Shown here one piece after another: positions 18,050 through 26,134 of a stretch of DNA of 64,000 nucleotides. The stretch spans positions 60,435-124,434 of the forward strand of contig JAJXWV010000015.1 of NCBI GenBank assembly GCA_021781455.1. The letters are read 5' to 3'. This DNA is from Acidobacteriota bacterium. Lineage in GTDB: Bacteria > Acidobacteriota > Thermoanaerobaculia > Gp7-AA8. The translations under genes and the position numbers were made by a program. Numbering within the stretch: the stretch's first letter is position 1; each line of letters opens with the position of its first letter. The notes under the pieces are model-generated. The model made no database searches and was not told the DNA's origin. It saw only the letters and a list, made by a program, of their open reading frames with translations.

Positions 18050-18568
18050 TCATCGCATGGCCTTGGCGAGGTTCTCCTCGATGATGTCGGGCGTCATCGG
18101 CCCTTCGAACTTCGCGACGATCGTCCCGTTCTTGTTGAGGAAGAACGTCTCCGGAACGCCGCCGACGCCATAGGCGATGGCGGTCTTTCCCTTTTCGTCG
18201 ACCAGCGTGGGATAGGCCCAGCCGCGCTGGCGGAGGAAGTCGACGATCTTGCTCTCGTCGTCCTGGAAGACGACGCCGAGAAACTGCACCTGATTGCCGG
18301 CGCTCTGCGCGGTGGCAGTGAGCGTCGGATGCTCGTCCCAGCAGGGGCGGCACCAGGTGGCCCAGAAGTTCAGGACCACGGGCTTGCCGCGGTACTGCGC
18401 CAGGTCGATGGTCTCGTCGCTGCCGACGGCCTTGAGCGCGAAGTCGGGCGCCGGACGGCCGACCAGCGGCGAGTCGATGTGCTGCGGATCCTTCCCCAGG
18501 CCGAAGTAGAGGACGACGACCAGGGCCAGGGCGATGACGATGCCGATTGCCAGGACGGTTCGGTTCAT
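18050..18568 (-). CDS. ccmG: Thiol:disulfide oxidoreductase CcmG/DsbE
   Basis: 172 aa. An N-terminal membrane anchor (LAIGIVIALALVVVLYFGL) precedes a thioredoxin fold with the active site WCRPC (about residue 76) and the cis-Pro region GVGGVPETFFL. It reduces CcmH and apocytochrome c in the periplasm. It starts 4 nt after the ccmF stop. The length is typical of DsbE proteins. Confidence 0.93.
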   Translation of the reverse strand: MNRTVLAIGIVIALALVVVLYFGLGKDPQHIDSPLVGRPAPDFALKAVGSDETIDLAQYRGKPVVLNFWATWCRPCWDEHPTLTATAQSAGNQVQFLGVVFQDDESKIVDFLRQRGWAYPTLVDEKGKTAIAYGVGGVPETFFLNKNGTIVAKFEGPMTPDIIEENLAKAMR

Positions 18569-18572
18569 GATG

Positions 18573-20582
18573 TCAGGTCAATGCCGCGGTTTCCGCGACG
18601 GCCGGGGCCGCGGAGTCCTGCGGCTCCAGTACGGTCACGGCGCTTCGCGTCGGAATGATGGCGATCACGCCCCCGACGCCCATCAGCAGGACGGCGATCC
18701 AGATCCAGGAGACCATCGGCGTGATGAGCAGCAGCAGCCCGGCGTTTTCACCGCTGCCGTCGAGATTCATGATCGAGACGTAGAGATCGCCGGCCAGCGT
18801 GGAGTGGACGGCGGGAGTACCGATCGGCTCGCGCATGGTGGCGTACTGGTTCATGCGCGGTTCGACCACTTCGATCTGCTTTCCGTCTTTCGCGACGGCC
18901 ACACGGGCTATGGTAGCCACGCGGTTCGGCTCGTTGCGGGTCTCGGTCCCGAGGAACGTCAGCGTGTATGCACCGATCGATGCCGATTGTCCCCTGGCCA
19001 GCGACACCTCGCGCTGCGTGCGCGTCGTGCTGCTGACGGCAATGGCCACGATGACGATCACCGCACCGGCGTGGATGATGTACGACGCGAAGCGCCGCCG
19101 TCCGCGCTTGAACTGCGCCTGCACGGTGGCGGTGACGAGTGAGTCGCCTCGCTTCATGCGCTGCACGACCGGCTTCCACATCTCCGCGAGTGTGACCTGC
19201 GCCGCGTATCCGCCGAAGACGAGCGTCAGCAGCGTCCAGGCGTTCCGCGCGCCGAGCGCGTAGCCGATGATTCCGACGAGCGCCGCGCCGATCAGCGGCG
19301 GCAACAGCGAGCGCCTGACCTGTTCCTTCGAGGCCCTGCCCCACGGCAGCGCCGGACCGACGCCGAGCAGGAACACGAGAGCCGTTCCCACCGGGACGAC
19401 CATGCTGTCGAAGTACGGACGGCCGACGCTCATCTGCTTGCCGCGCAGCGCTTCCACGACCAGCGGGAAGACCGTTCCGATCAGAACGGTGAAGGTGAAC
19501 AGGACGAACAGAAGGTTGTTGAGGAGGAACATCCCTTCGCGGCTGACTGCGCCGTCGATGCGCCCTTCCGCTTCGAGGGAGTCGATGCGCGTGGCCAGAA
19601 GTGCGACCGAACCGAGGAGCACGGCCGCCAGGAAGACCAGGATCGTCGGCCCGATGGAGCTCTGGGTGAACGAGTGGACGGAGTTGAACACGCCCGAGCG
19701 GGTCATGAAGGTGCCGAGGATGGTCAGGAGGAAGCTCCCCTGGATCAGCGTCACGGTCCAGCCCTTCAGCACTCCGCGGCGCTCCATCACCACCGCGCTG
19801 TGCAGAGCGGCCGTGGCCGTGAGCCACGGCAGCAACGAGGCGTTCTCGACCGGATCCCAGGCCCAGTAGCCGCCCCAGCCGAGCACTTCGTACGCCCACC
19901 AGCCGCCTAACATGATGGCGATGGTGAGGAAAATCCATGGCAGCATCAGCGCCGTGCGCATCGGCTTGAGGAAGGCCAGCCCCAGGCGGCCCCGCAGCAG
20001 TGCCGCCGTCGCAAAGCCGAACGGGATGGTCATGCCGACGTACCCGAGATAAAGGAACGGCGGGTGGATGATCATGAGGACGTGGTTCTGCAGGAGCGGG
20101 TTCGGCCCCGGCCCGTCGGTGGGCGGCATCGCCACGCTCAGGAACGGGCTGGCCGGACCGGCGATCAGGAAACTGAAGAACGAGGCGCAGGCCAGCCACG
20201 TGGCGATCGAGTACGCCATGTACTCTTCGTGATCCTTGCGAGTGAGGAACGTGGCCGCGGCGATGTAGAGGCCGAGCACGAATCCCCAGAAGAGGATCGA
20301 TCCTTCGAGCGACGACCAGAGGCTGACGATCGTGACCCACAGCGGCGTCGAGAGCGAGCCGACCTGAGCGACATAGCTGACTGAAAAGTCGTGGGTGATC
20401 AGCGCCTTTTCCATGACCGCCGTGGCCACGACCATCAAGGCGGCGAACGCATACGCAAAGCGCTGCGTCCATTTCAGTCCTTCACGCGATCGCTTCGCGC
20501 CGGCGGCGAAGCCGAGCACCGCTCCCGTCGTGGAGACGAGGAGAGAGCCCAGGATGAGAAAACGTCCGAGAGTGGCGTTCAT
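18573..20582 (-). CDS. ccmF: Cytochrome c heme lyase CcmF
   Basis: 669 aa and about 15 transmembrane helices. The tryptophan-rich heme-handling motif reads WGGYWAWDPVENASLLPW, and conserved histidines are in MIIHPPFLYLGYVG and TATAALHSAV. A large periplasmic loop near the C-terminus (about residues 520-620) is typical. CcmF ligates heme delivered by CcmE to the CxxCH cysteines. It lies 9 nt downstream of ccmE. Confidence 0.95.
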   Translation of the reverse strand: MNATLGRFLILGSLLVSTTGAVLGFAAGAKRSREGLKWTQRFAYAFAALMVVATAVMEKALITHDFSVSYVAQVGSLSTPLWVTIVSLWSSLEGSILFWGFVLGLYIAAATFLTRKDHEEYMAYSIATWLACASFFSFLIAGPASPFLSVAMPPTDGPGPNPLLQNHVLMIIHPPFLYLGYVGMTIPFGFATAALLRGRLGLAFLKPMRTALMLPWIFLTIAIMLGGWWAYEVLGWGGYWAWDPVENASLLPWLTATAALHSAVVMERRGVLKGWTVTLIQGSFLLTILGTFMTRSGVFNSVHSFTQSSIGPTILVFLAAVLLGSVALLATRIDSLEAEGRIDGAVSREGMFLLNNLLFVLFTFTVLIGTVFPLVVEALRGKQMSVGRPYFDSMVVPVGTALVFLLGVGPALPWGRASKEQVRRSLLPPLIGAALVGIIGYALGARNAWTLLTLVFGGYAAQVTLAEMWKPVVQRMKRGDSLVTATVQAQFKRGRRRFASYIIHAGAVIVIVAIAVSSTTRTQREVSLARGQSASIGAYTLTFLGTETRNEPNRVATIARVAVAKDGKQIEVVEPRMNQYATMREPIGTPAVHSTLAGDLYVSIMNLDGSGENAGLLLLITPMVSWIWIAVLLMGVGGVIAIIPTRSAVTVLEPQDSAAPAVAETAALT

Positions 20583-20591
20583 GGGGATCCT

Positions 20592-21101
20592 TTACTTGCT
20601 GGAGTCGCTGAGGCCTTCGGTCGACTGCATGAGCTTCTTCAGCTCTTCCTTGTTCATGGGATGACCGGCTTTCGGCGCCTTGTACTGGTTGTTGTGGGAG
20701 ACCATCAGCCGGTTGCACTGGAAGTAGCCGGCGCGCGTCATCGTCCCTTCCACGACCACGCCGATGTTCTCGCGGAACATCTGCGGCGGGACGCCGTTCG
20801 ATTTGACGTGCACCATGCCGGTGGCGTCCTTGACGTCGAACTCCAGCCCCGAGACGCCGCTGCGGTTCCTGATCGAGCCCGGCACCACCATGCCGCCCAG
20901 CCGGATCGAGGCGCCGTAGGCCTTGTCGCCGGCGGCGTGGAGGTCAGTGGGTGTCCAGTAGTAGACGAGATTCTTGTTGATGCCACCGGCGGCGATCACC
21001 ATGAATGCGATCGCCGCTACGGCGAAGGCGCCCACCATGAACAGGCGCGTCTGCCGCCTCATGGCGGCACTTGCAGTCGGATTGCTGGCCACGTTGCTCA
21101 T
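20592..21101 (-). CDS. ccmE: Heme chaperone CcmE
   Basis: 169 aa. One N-terminal transmembrane helix precedes an OB-fold domain (IRLGGMVVPGSI, VVVEGTM). The heme-attachment region reads VSHNNQYKAP, so the covalent-binding His and the Tyr four residues later are present, although the classical HDExY is changed to HNNQY. It is not the Cys variant found in some archaea and deltaproteobacteria. It overlaps ccmD by 4 nt. Confidence 0.93.
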   Translation of the reverse strand: MSNVASNPTASAAMRRQTRLFMVGAFAVAAIAFMVIAAGGINKNLVYYWTPTDLHAAGDKAYGASIRLGGMVVPGSIRNRSGVSGLEFDVKDATGMVHVKSNGVPPQMFRENIGVVVEGTMTRAGYFQCNRLMVSHNNQYKAPKAGHPMNKEELKKLMQSTEGLSDSSK

Positions 21102-21247
21102 TGGTCTTCCCGTTCCTCGGCAGCGCGTCTGGTCTCTTCGCGGAACCGCATCACCAGACTCAGTCCATAAATCGCCAGAATCGAAAACGTCACCGTGTAC
21201 GCGGCGATGACAAAGCTCCAGCCGCCGGTTACCACTCCTCCGGTCAT
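21098..21247 (-). CDS. ccmD: Small heme-exporter protein CcmD
   Basis: 49 aa, hidden in the ORF track inside a longer out-of-frame ORF. The ATG at 21247 overlaps the ccmC stop (ATGA), and its own stop overlaps the ccmE start (ATGA). One transmembrane helix (FVIAAYTVTFSILAIYGLSLV) is followed by a basic, charged tail (RFREETRRAAEEREDQ), the standard CcmD layout. CcmD helps release holo-CcmE from CcmABC. Confidence 0.9.
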   Translation of the reverse strand: MTGGVVTGGWSFVIAAYTVTFSILAIYGLSLVMRFREETRRAAEEREDQ

Positions 21248-22161
21248 ACGGCCTCCCCCAGCTCCGCTTCCAGCAGCGGCGGCGGCGCGAGCTCGTTCTC
21301 GAGGCGCAGCTTCGACACGCGGGCGCGGAGCAGAATGAATGCGGTCATCAGAAAGAGGATTCCGAACGCATTGGCGCGCAGCGGGATCCAGAAAGGCTCG
21401 GAGACGGTGTTCGGATTCGACTGCAGCTGGTGCAGTGAGTTCCACCAGCGCACCGAGAAGTAGACGATGGGCACGTCGACGTAGGCGATGATCGTGGCCA
21501 CGCTCGACCAGATGCCGCGCTTGACCGGATCGTCGACGAATTTGCGCAGAGCCAGAATGCCGAGAAAGGCGAAGATCAGCACTGCCGTCGTGGTCAGCCG
21601 CGGATCCCAGTCCCACCACACGCCCCAGGTCGGCTTGGCCCAGATCGCGCCCTGGCAGCAGAGGAGAAATCCGAGGACGACGCCCACCTCGATGGAGCCT
21701 TCCATCAACGCGTCCCATTTCCAGTCGCCTTTGAACAGGAAGAGGATGGCGCAGGCGAAGGCGAAGGTCAGCGCCAGCAGCCCGTTCCAGGCCGTCGGCA
21801 CGTGGACGTACATGATCCGCTGCACCTCGCCCATGAACCGCTCGGGGGGCGCGACGAAGAGGCCGAAGTACGTGCCGAGCACGAGGAAGCAGACGGCGAT
21901 CCCGAACAGCAGCTTCACGTTCGACAGCGAGCCGCCCAGGTCATCGCCGGCCAGAAAAATGATCGCGCCGATCAGGCCGCCGAAGACCGCGATCAGGGTG
22001 CGGACCGCGAGGGGCAGGCCGAGCGATAAATCGGCGTGCAGGTACTCGTCGGCCAATGTCACCACCAGGCCGATGTACACGGCGATGCAGAGCAGGGCGA
22101 TGGCGATGGCTCTGCCGAGATTGCTTCTTGTTTGTGTGGGGGTCATAGCCACTTCCGTCAT
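21244..22161 (-). CDS. ccmC: Heme exporter / heme-handling protein CcmC
   Basis: 305 aa from ATG 22161, which overlaps the ccmB stop (ATGA). An ATG 15 nt later is a possible alternative. There are about eight transmembrane helices, more than the six of short CcmC proteins, because an N-terminal pair is added. The heme-binding tryptophan motif is WGVWWDWDPRLT, with flanking His in MYVHVPTAW and NSLHQLQ. It loads heme onto CcmE. Confidence 0.93.
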   Translation of the reverse strand: MTEVAMTPTQTRSNLGRAIAIALLCIAVYIGLVVTLADEYLHADLSLGLPLAVRTLIAVFGGLIGAIIFLAGDDLGGSLSNVKLLFGIAVCFLVLGTYFGLFVAPPERFMGEVQRIMYVHVPTAWNGLLALTFAFACAILFLFKGDWKWDALMEGSIEVGVVLGFLLCCQGAIWAKPTWGVWWDWDPRLTTTAVLIFAFLGILALRKFVDDPVKRGIWSSVATIIAYVDVPIVYFSVRWWNSLHQLQSNPNTVSEPFWIPLRANAFGILFLMTAFILLRARVSKLRLENELAPPPLLEAELGEAV

Positions 22162-22817
22162 TCTTCGACGACTCGTCCGAACAAAAGTCCGCAGAGGGAC
22201 CAATAAATTGCGTCAAAGGCGATCAGCAACGAGATCCACGACTTCAGCTGGCCCATCGGATCGCCGAGGATGATCAGCGAGGTCGCTTTGACCGACGCCA
22301 GGAGGGCCGGAACGATCAGTGGGAAAAGGAGCAGAGGCAGCAGAGTCTGCTTCGAACGAACCTGCGCCGTCATGGCCGCGTAGAGCGTGCCGGGGGCGGA
22401 AAGTCCCGCCGCGCCGAGAGCGACGACCACGAACAGCTCCGGAATCCGCATGGTGCCGGCGTCGTACAGGATGACCATGACCGGTACGAGCGCCATCCCG
22501 AGAATCACGAGCTGGATCCAGTTCGCGATGGCCTTGCCGTAATAGAGCGCGCGGGGGTTCGCCGGTAACAGCAGCAGCCCTTCCAGAGCCCGGTTCTCCA
22601 TCTCGGCGTGATAGCTCTCCGCGAGCGTCAGCGTCGACGACAGCAGCAGGCCCAGCCAGAGGAAGCCCGCGGAGTACAGCCGCAACGCTTCGGCAACGGG
22701 ACCGACGGCAAAGCTGAACAGCAGCAGCGCGGCCGCACCGAAGACGAACACGGCCATCATCTGCGCCCGCGTGCGCCACTGCAGGAGCATTTCCTTGCGC
22801 AGCGCAGCGGTCAGCAT
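22158..22817 (-). CDS. ccmB: Heme ABC exporter permease CcmB
   Basis: 219 aa from ATG 22817; the longer ORF reads back through ccmA. Six transmembrane helices and the CcmB signature ENRALEGLLLLPANPRALYYGK and PLLLFPLIVPALL are visible. It pairs with CcmA as the ABC transporter needed for holo-CcmE release. It overlaps ccmA by 7 nt and ccmC by 4 nt. Confidence 0.93.
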   Translation of the reverse strand: MLTAALRKEMLLQWRTRAQMMAVFVFGAAALLLFSFAVGPVAEALRLYSAGFLWLGLLLSSTLTLAESYHAEMENRALEGLLLLPANPRALYYGKAIANWIQLVILGMALVPVMVILYDAGTMRIPELFVVVALGAAGLSAPGTLYAAMTAQVRSKQTLLPLLLFPLIVPALLASVKATSLIILGDPMGQLKSWISLLIAFDAIYWSLCGLLFGRVVEE

Positions 22818-23539
22818 GCGACCCCCGGCTCGCGCCCTGCGCTCCGCGCTCTGCGATCTGCGATCTGCGTCTCGTGCTCCATGACTTCCGACGCGCGCCC
22901 CGCCCACATCACCCGCCCCGCCTCGAGCAGAATCGCCTCGTCGGCCAGCCCGACGCCGCGCTCGAGCTGGTGCGTGGCGATCATGACCGTCGTCCCCTGC
23001 GCCTTCAGCTCGCGCACCACGTCGTCGACGAGCATGAAGCCTTCCGGATCGAGCTGGCCGTATGGCTCGTCGAACAGCACGAGGGTCGGCTCCTGCAGCA
23101 GCACTCTCGCGAACGACAGGCGTTTGCGCATCCCGGCCGAGAACGTCGAGACCGGGTCATCCGCACGGTTCGCGAGAGCCACCCGTTCGAGGAGCGCCAT
23201 CACGCCGTTCCGTGATCGGCCGAGGTGATCGGCGGCCACGCTCAGGTTCTCGCGTGCCGTCAGCGACTCGTACAGGTAGGACTGATGGCTGAGCAACGCC
23301 ATCATCCGCCGGATGTCCTCGCGGTCGCGGAGGAGGTCGAACCCGTTGATCATGGCGCGACCGCGATCGGGCCGAATGGCTGTCGACAGCACCCGGAACA
23401 GAGTCGACTTGCCAGAACCGTTGCGTCCCGCCACCATAACCACCGATCCGCTGCGGACCGTGAACGAGACATCGGCCAGCGCCCACCGCCGTCCATAGCG
23501 GCGGGCGAGGTTCTCTGCTTCGATGAGAATCGCCCCCAT
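22811..23539 (-). CDS. ccmA: Heme ABC exporter ATPase CcmA, repeat-encoded C-terminus
   Basis: 242 aa from ATG 23539. Walker A GRNGSGKST (about residue 39), signature STFSAGMRKRLSFA, Walker B LVLFDEP and the H-loop ATHQ are all present. The last 20 or so residues (QIADRRARSAGREPGVAC) are encoded by GCAGATC-type repeat units and resemble nothing expected of CcmA, so the original stop has probably been lost to a repeat. It is the first gene of the ccm operon, divergent from the HEAT-repeat lipoprotein gene. Confidence 0.92.
   Translation of the reverse strand: MGAILIEAENLARRYGRRWALADVSFTVRSGSVVMVAGRNGSGKSTLFRVLSTAIRPDRGRAMINGFDLLRDREDIRRMMALLSHQSYLYESLTARENLSVAADHLGRSRNGVMALLERVALANRADDPVSTFSAGMRKRLSFARVLLQEPTLVLFDEPYGQLDPEGFMLVDDVVRELKAQGTTVMIATHQLERGVGLADEAILLEAGRVMWAGRASEVMEHETQIADRRARSAGREPGVAC
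22835..22870. repeat. Half array of GCAGATC heptamers inside the ccmA 3' end
   Basis: Plus-strand units CTGCGAT/CTGCGCT occur in tandem. Only one arm is present, with no clear inverted partner. It codes for the C-terminal tail of CcmA. Confidence 0.75.
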
Positions 23540-23588
23540 TGCAGGCGGGAGTTTCGACGGTGGGAGGATCAAAGGCAAGTCAGTGGGT

Positions 23589-23602
23589 ACACATCAATGT
23601 GT
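23589..23602. promoter_or_regulatory. Candidate operator palindrome ACACATCAATGTGT
   Basis: A perfect 6+2+6 inverted repeat in the 116-nt divergent gap between ccmA and the HEAT/cyclophilin gene. It lies about 50 nt upstream of ccmA and 40 nt upstream of the -10 of the divergent gene. A nearby minus-strand TGTGATATGCAACACA is weakly reminiscent of a CRP/FNR-type site. No regulator is known. Confidence 0.35.
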
Positions 23603-23642
23603 GTTGCATATCACATCCACCCGTGAACCGCCTCTCCGGAGC

Positions 23643-23648
23643 TATCAT
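23643..23648 (+). promoter_or_regulatory. Leaderless-type -10 hexamer (TATCAT)
   Basis: TATCAT, a 7-nt spacer, then the ATG at 23656. No Shine-Dalgarno fits in between. Confidence 0.5.
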
Positions 23649-23655
23649 CCGCAAC

Positions 23656-25740
23656 ATGCGCAAGGCTTTACTCCTCCCCCTCGCACTCGCCTCCGCCTGC
23701 GCTTTTCCGCCGTTCCGGCGTCCCGCAGCGCCCGCCCGGGCACCCCAACCGGTGTCGGCGACCACAAGGGCGACTCACGGCCTGTCGACCGAGGATGAAG
23801 CCCGCCTGCTGTTCCTCGAAGACCGCCGCGAATTCGACGCCGCTCTGGCGGCGCGGTGGCTGTCCAGCCCGAACCCGCTGCAGCGCACGCGGATGGTGGT
23901 GTTCCTCGCGCATGTCGGCCCGCACACCTTCGTCGACGCGAACCACAACGGGCAACGCGATCCCGGCGAGCATCAGGCAGGAGTCGATCTCCTCGGCCGT
24001 CTCATCGCCGATCCGGACCGCAATGTCCGCGAGAACGCCGCCTTCGCTCTGGGCGAGATCGGCGATCCCGCCGGTGTCGAGGCGCTGCTGCGGTTCGCAT
24101 CCGATCCGAACGACGCGGCCGTGGCCGCAGAGGCGGTCGAAGCGCTCTCGAAGCTCGCAGCCAGCGTGCCCCTCGCCCGATACGCCGCATTCACGGAGGC
24201 CGGACAGCGCGAGGGCGTGCGCGTGCGCGCCATCCGTTTTCTGTTTCGCTTCAACTCCGACGAAGCGAGCGCCATCGCCGCGGACAATCTCAACGCGCCG
24301 AGTGCGGTGATCCGCGAGGCGGCGGCGTACGCTCTGTCCCGCCGCGCCTACCCCGCCGCGCGCCCGCGGCTGCAGCTGATGCTCAACGACCCGGCGCCGC
24401 TGACACGGGCCTACGCCGTGGGGGCACTGGGACGCATCGCCGCACCGGAGTCGCTGCCGGCACTGTTCGATGCGCTCCGCGACAGCTATCCGTGGGTGCG
24501 CACGAACGCCGCCGTGGCCATCGCCCGAATCGCCGCCAAAGACCCCGCGTCGATCGCAAGGCCGCAGCTCGCGCAGGACGCGCTTCACATCGCCGACGTC
24601 AGTGAGGATCCCGATCCCGGTACGCGAGCCAGCGCCATCGAGGCCCTCGGTTTCTACGCCGCGGTCAACGACTCCGCGCGCAACCGGCTCTTCGACATCG
24701 CGGCAAACGGCTCCCGCTGGGAGCGCGAGCTGGCGGCGGGAGCCATCACGCAGCAGTTCGGCGATCGGACGCCCAGCGCCGTCGACGACCTGATCGCGTC
24801 GTCGACTCCCTGGGCCAAGGTGCGCATCGCCGAGGCGAGCGCACACCTTCCGATCACGGGCGCCTCGATCCGCCGGCGACTGGCCGCCGACGCAGACGTG
24901 CTCGTGCGCGAAAACGCGATCGCTGCGATCCCCGACGCGGACGTCGACGCGGAGATCGACCTCGTGCGCGCCGCGCTCGACGACCCCGACGTGATCGTGC
25001 GCGCCAACGCCATCGACCGCTACGCGCACTCCCGCGCGCCCGACCTCGGCACGCTCGCGGCCGCTGAAACGCGGGCCCGCAACGATCGAATGAACGACGC
25101 GCGGCTGGCCGCGATCACTGCGCTGGCCGGCATCGACTTCCCCCAGCGCCAGACCCTCCTGCGTTCGCTCACCGGCGATCGCGATCCCGTGGTCCGGCGC
25201 GTGGCCGCCGACCTCATCGAGCAGAAGCTGAAGCTCCCTCGACCCCAGTACACGCCGCTGCCGATCGATCGTGCCCTCGCCGATTACGTGCACATCGTGG
25301 AGTGGTCGCACACGCCGCATAGCGCGACCATCCACATGACGCGCGGCAATATCGCAATCGCGCTGGTGGCGGCCGACGCGCCGATGACGGCGTGGAACTT
25401 CGCAGAGCTCGCGCGCCGGCGTTTCTTCGACAACACCACCTTCATGCGCGTCGTGCCGAACTTCGTCATTCAGGGCGGCGATCCGCGCAACGACATGAAC
25501 GGCGGCCCTGGTTACGCCATCCGCGACGAGATCAACCTCGAGAAGTACACGCGCGGCGCCGTGGGCATGGCCCTCTCCGGACCCGATACCGGCGGCTCGC
25601 AGTTCTTCATCACGCACTCGCCCCAGCCCCATCTCGACGGCGGCTACACGATTTTCGGCAGGGTCACGGAAGGGATGACCGCCGTCGTCGACCAGGTGGA
25701 GCGCGGGGATCTGGTGGAAACGATCACGATCGACAAATAG
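23656..25740 (+). CDS. HEAT-repeat lipoprotein fused to a cyclophilin-type peptidyl-prolyl isomerase
   Basis: 694 aa from ATG 23656; the longer ORF has no signal peptide. Residues 1-16 (MRKALLLPLALASAC) form a lipoprotein signal with the Cys as lipidation site. Residues about 60-525 are HEAT/PBS-type helical repeats (VRENAAFALGEIGDPAGVEAL, VRTNAAVAIARIA, VIREAAAYALS). Residues about 540-690 are a cyclophilin domain with FMRVVPNFVIQGGD, GGPGYAIRDE and GSQFFITHSPQPHLDGGYTIFG. The cyclophilin core keeps the expected Arg (FMRV), Phe and His/Gln positions. It is probably periplasmic and outer-membrane anchored, a folding factor with a protein-binding scaffold. The client is unknown. Confidence 0.9.
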   Translation: MRKALLLPLALASACAFPPFRRPAAPARAPQPVSATTRATHGLSTEDEARLLFLEDRREFDAALAARWLSSPNPLQRTRMVVFLAHVGPHTFVDANHNGQRDPGEHQAGVDLLGRLIADPDRNVRENAAFALGEIGDPAGVEALLRFASDPNDAAVAAEAVEALSKLAASVPLARYAAFTEAGQREGVRVRAIRFLFRFNSDEASAIAADNLNAPSAVIREAAAYALSRRAYPAARPRLQLMLNDPAPLTRAYAVGALGRIAAPESLPALFDALRDSYPWVRTNAAVAIARIAAKDPASIARPQLAQDALHIADVSEDPDPGTRASAIEALGFYAAVNDSARNRLFDIAANGSRWERELAAGAITQQFGDRTPSAVDDLIASSTPWAKVRIAEASAHLPITGASIRRRLAADADVLVRENAIAAIPDADVDAEIDLVRAALDDPDVIVRANAIDRYAHSRAPDLGTLAAAETRARNDRMNDARLAAITALAGIDFPQRQTLLRSLTGDRDPVVRRVAADLIEQKLKLPRPQYTPLPIDRALADYVHIVEWSHTPHSATIHMTRGNIAIALVAADAPMTAWNFAELARRRFFDNTTFMRVVPNFVIQGGDPRNDMNGGPGYAIRDEINLEKYTRGAVGMALSGPDTGGSQFFITHSPQPHLDGGYTIFGRVTEGMTAVVDQVERGDLVETITIDK

Positions 25741-25778
25741 GACGGCGCGCCTGACATCCTGAGCCGTACCGCAGCTCC

Positions 25779-25925
25779 GCCACTCTGAGCCGGCGCAACC
25801 GCGGGGGCGGTGGATGGGCGGGAGCGGTGGAGCGCGGCGAAGAGTCTCTTACCGGGACGATCAGCAGGTCAGAGACTCTTCGCTCTGTCCAGCCACCAGG
25901 GAGGGCAGGCTGGAAAGCCTGCCCT
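25779..25925. repeat. Palindromic element copy 2, truncated, plus GGGCAGGC hairpin
   Basis: 25779-25875 matches copy 1 (12629-12725) with only a few differences. The right arm then stops after GAGACTCTTCGC. It is followed by AGGGCAGGC TGGAAA GCCTGCCCT (25902-25925), the same hairpin word as inside ccmH. It lies directly downstream of the HEAT/cyclophilin gene. Confidence 0.88.
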
Positions 25926-25936
25926 ACACGCGGGGT

Positions 25937-25942
25937 TACCAT
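25937..25942 (+). promoter_or_regulatory. Leaderless-type -10 hexamer (TACCAT)
   Basis: TACCAT, a 6-nt spacer, then GTG 25949. Confidence 0.45.
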
Positions 25943-25948
25943 TCGCCC

Positions 25949-26116
25949 GTGACTGCGATCCTCGGCCGCCTTTGCCAGCTGATCGGATTGCTCCTGCTTC
26001 CGATCGGGCTCTCGTACGGGCTCCTGAAAGACAACATCGGCATGGAGGTGCGACTGCTCTTCATCGGCGGAGCATTCTTCGTCCTGGGCTGGCTGATGTC
26101 GCGCCAGAAAAGTTGA
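25949..26116 (+). CDS. Small two-helix membrane protein, unknown
   Basis: 55 aa from GTG 25949. The ORF-track version starts inside the repeat element. Two hydrophobic segments (LCQLIGLLLLPIGLSYGLL and LLFIGGAFFVLGWLM) are separated by KDNIGMEVR, and the protein ends SRQKS. The start is chosen because the coding pattern begins there and a TACCAT hexamer sits 6 nt upstream. Function is unknown. It is 18 nt from the next gene, so probably co-transcribed with it. Confidence 0.6.
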   Translation: MTAILGRLCQLIGLLLLPIGLSYGLLKDNIGMEVRLLFIGGAFFVLGWLMSRQKS

Positions 26117-26134
26117 GCGCAACCTCGCAACCAC

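Noticed and set aside
20592-21101. CcmE as the Cys-variant (CxxxY) heme chaperone
   Set aside because: The attachment motif reads HNNQY, so the usual His is retained.
23668-25632. 654-aa minus-strand ORF opposite the HEAT-cyclophilin gene
   Set aside because: A GC-rich antisense shadow with arginine-rich composition and no recognisable domain.
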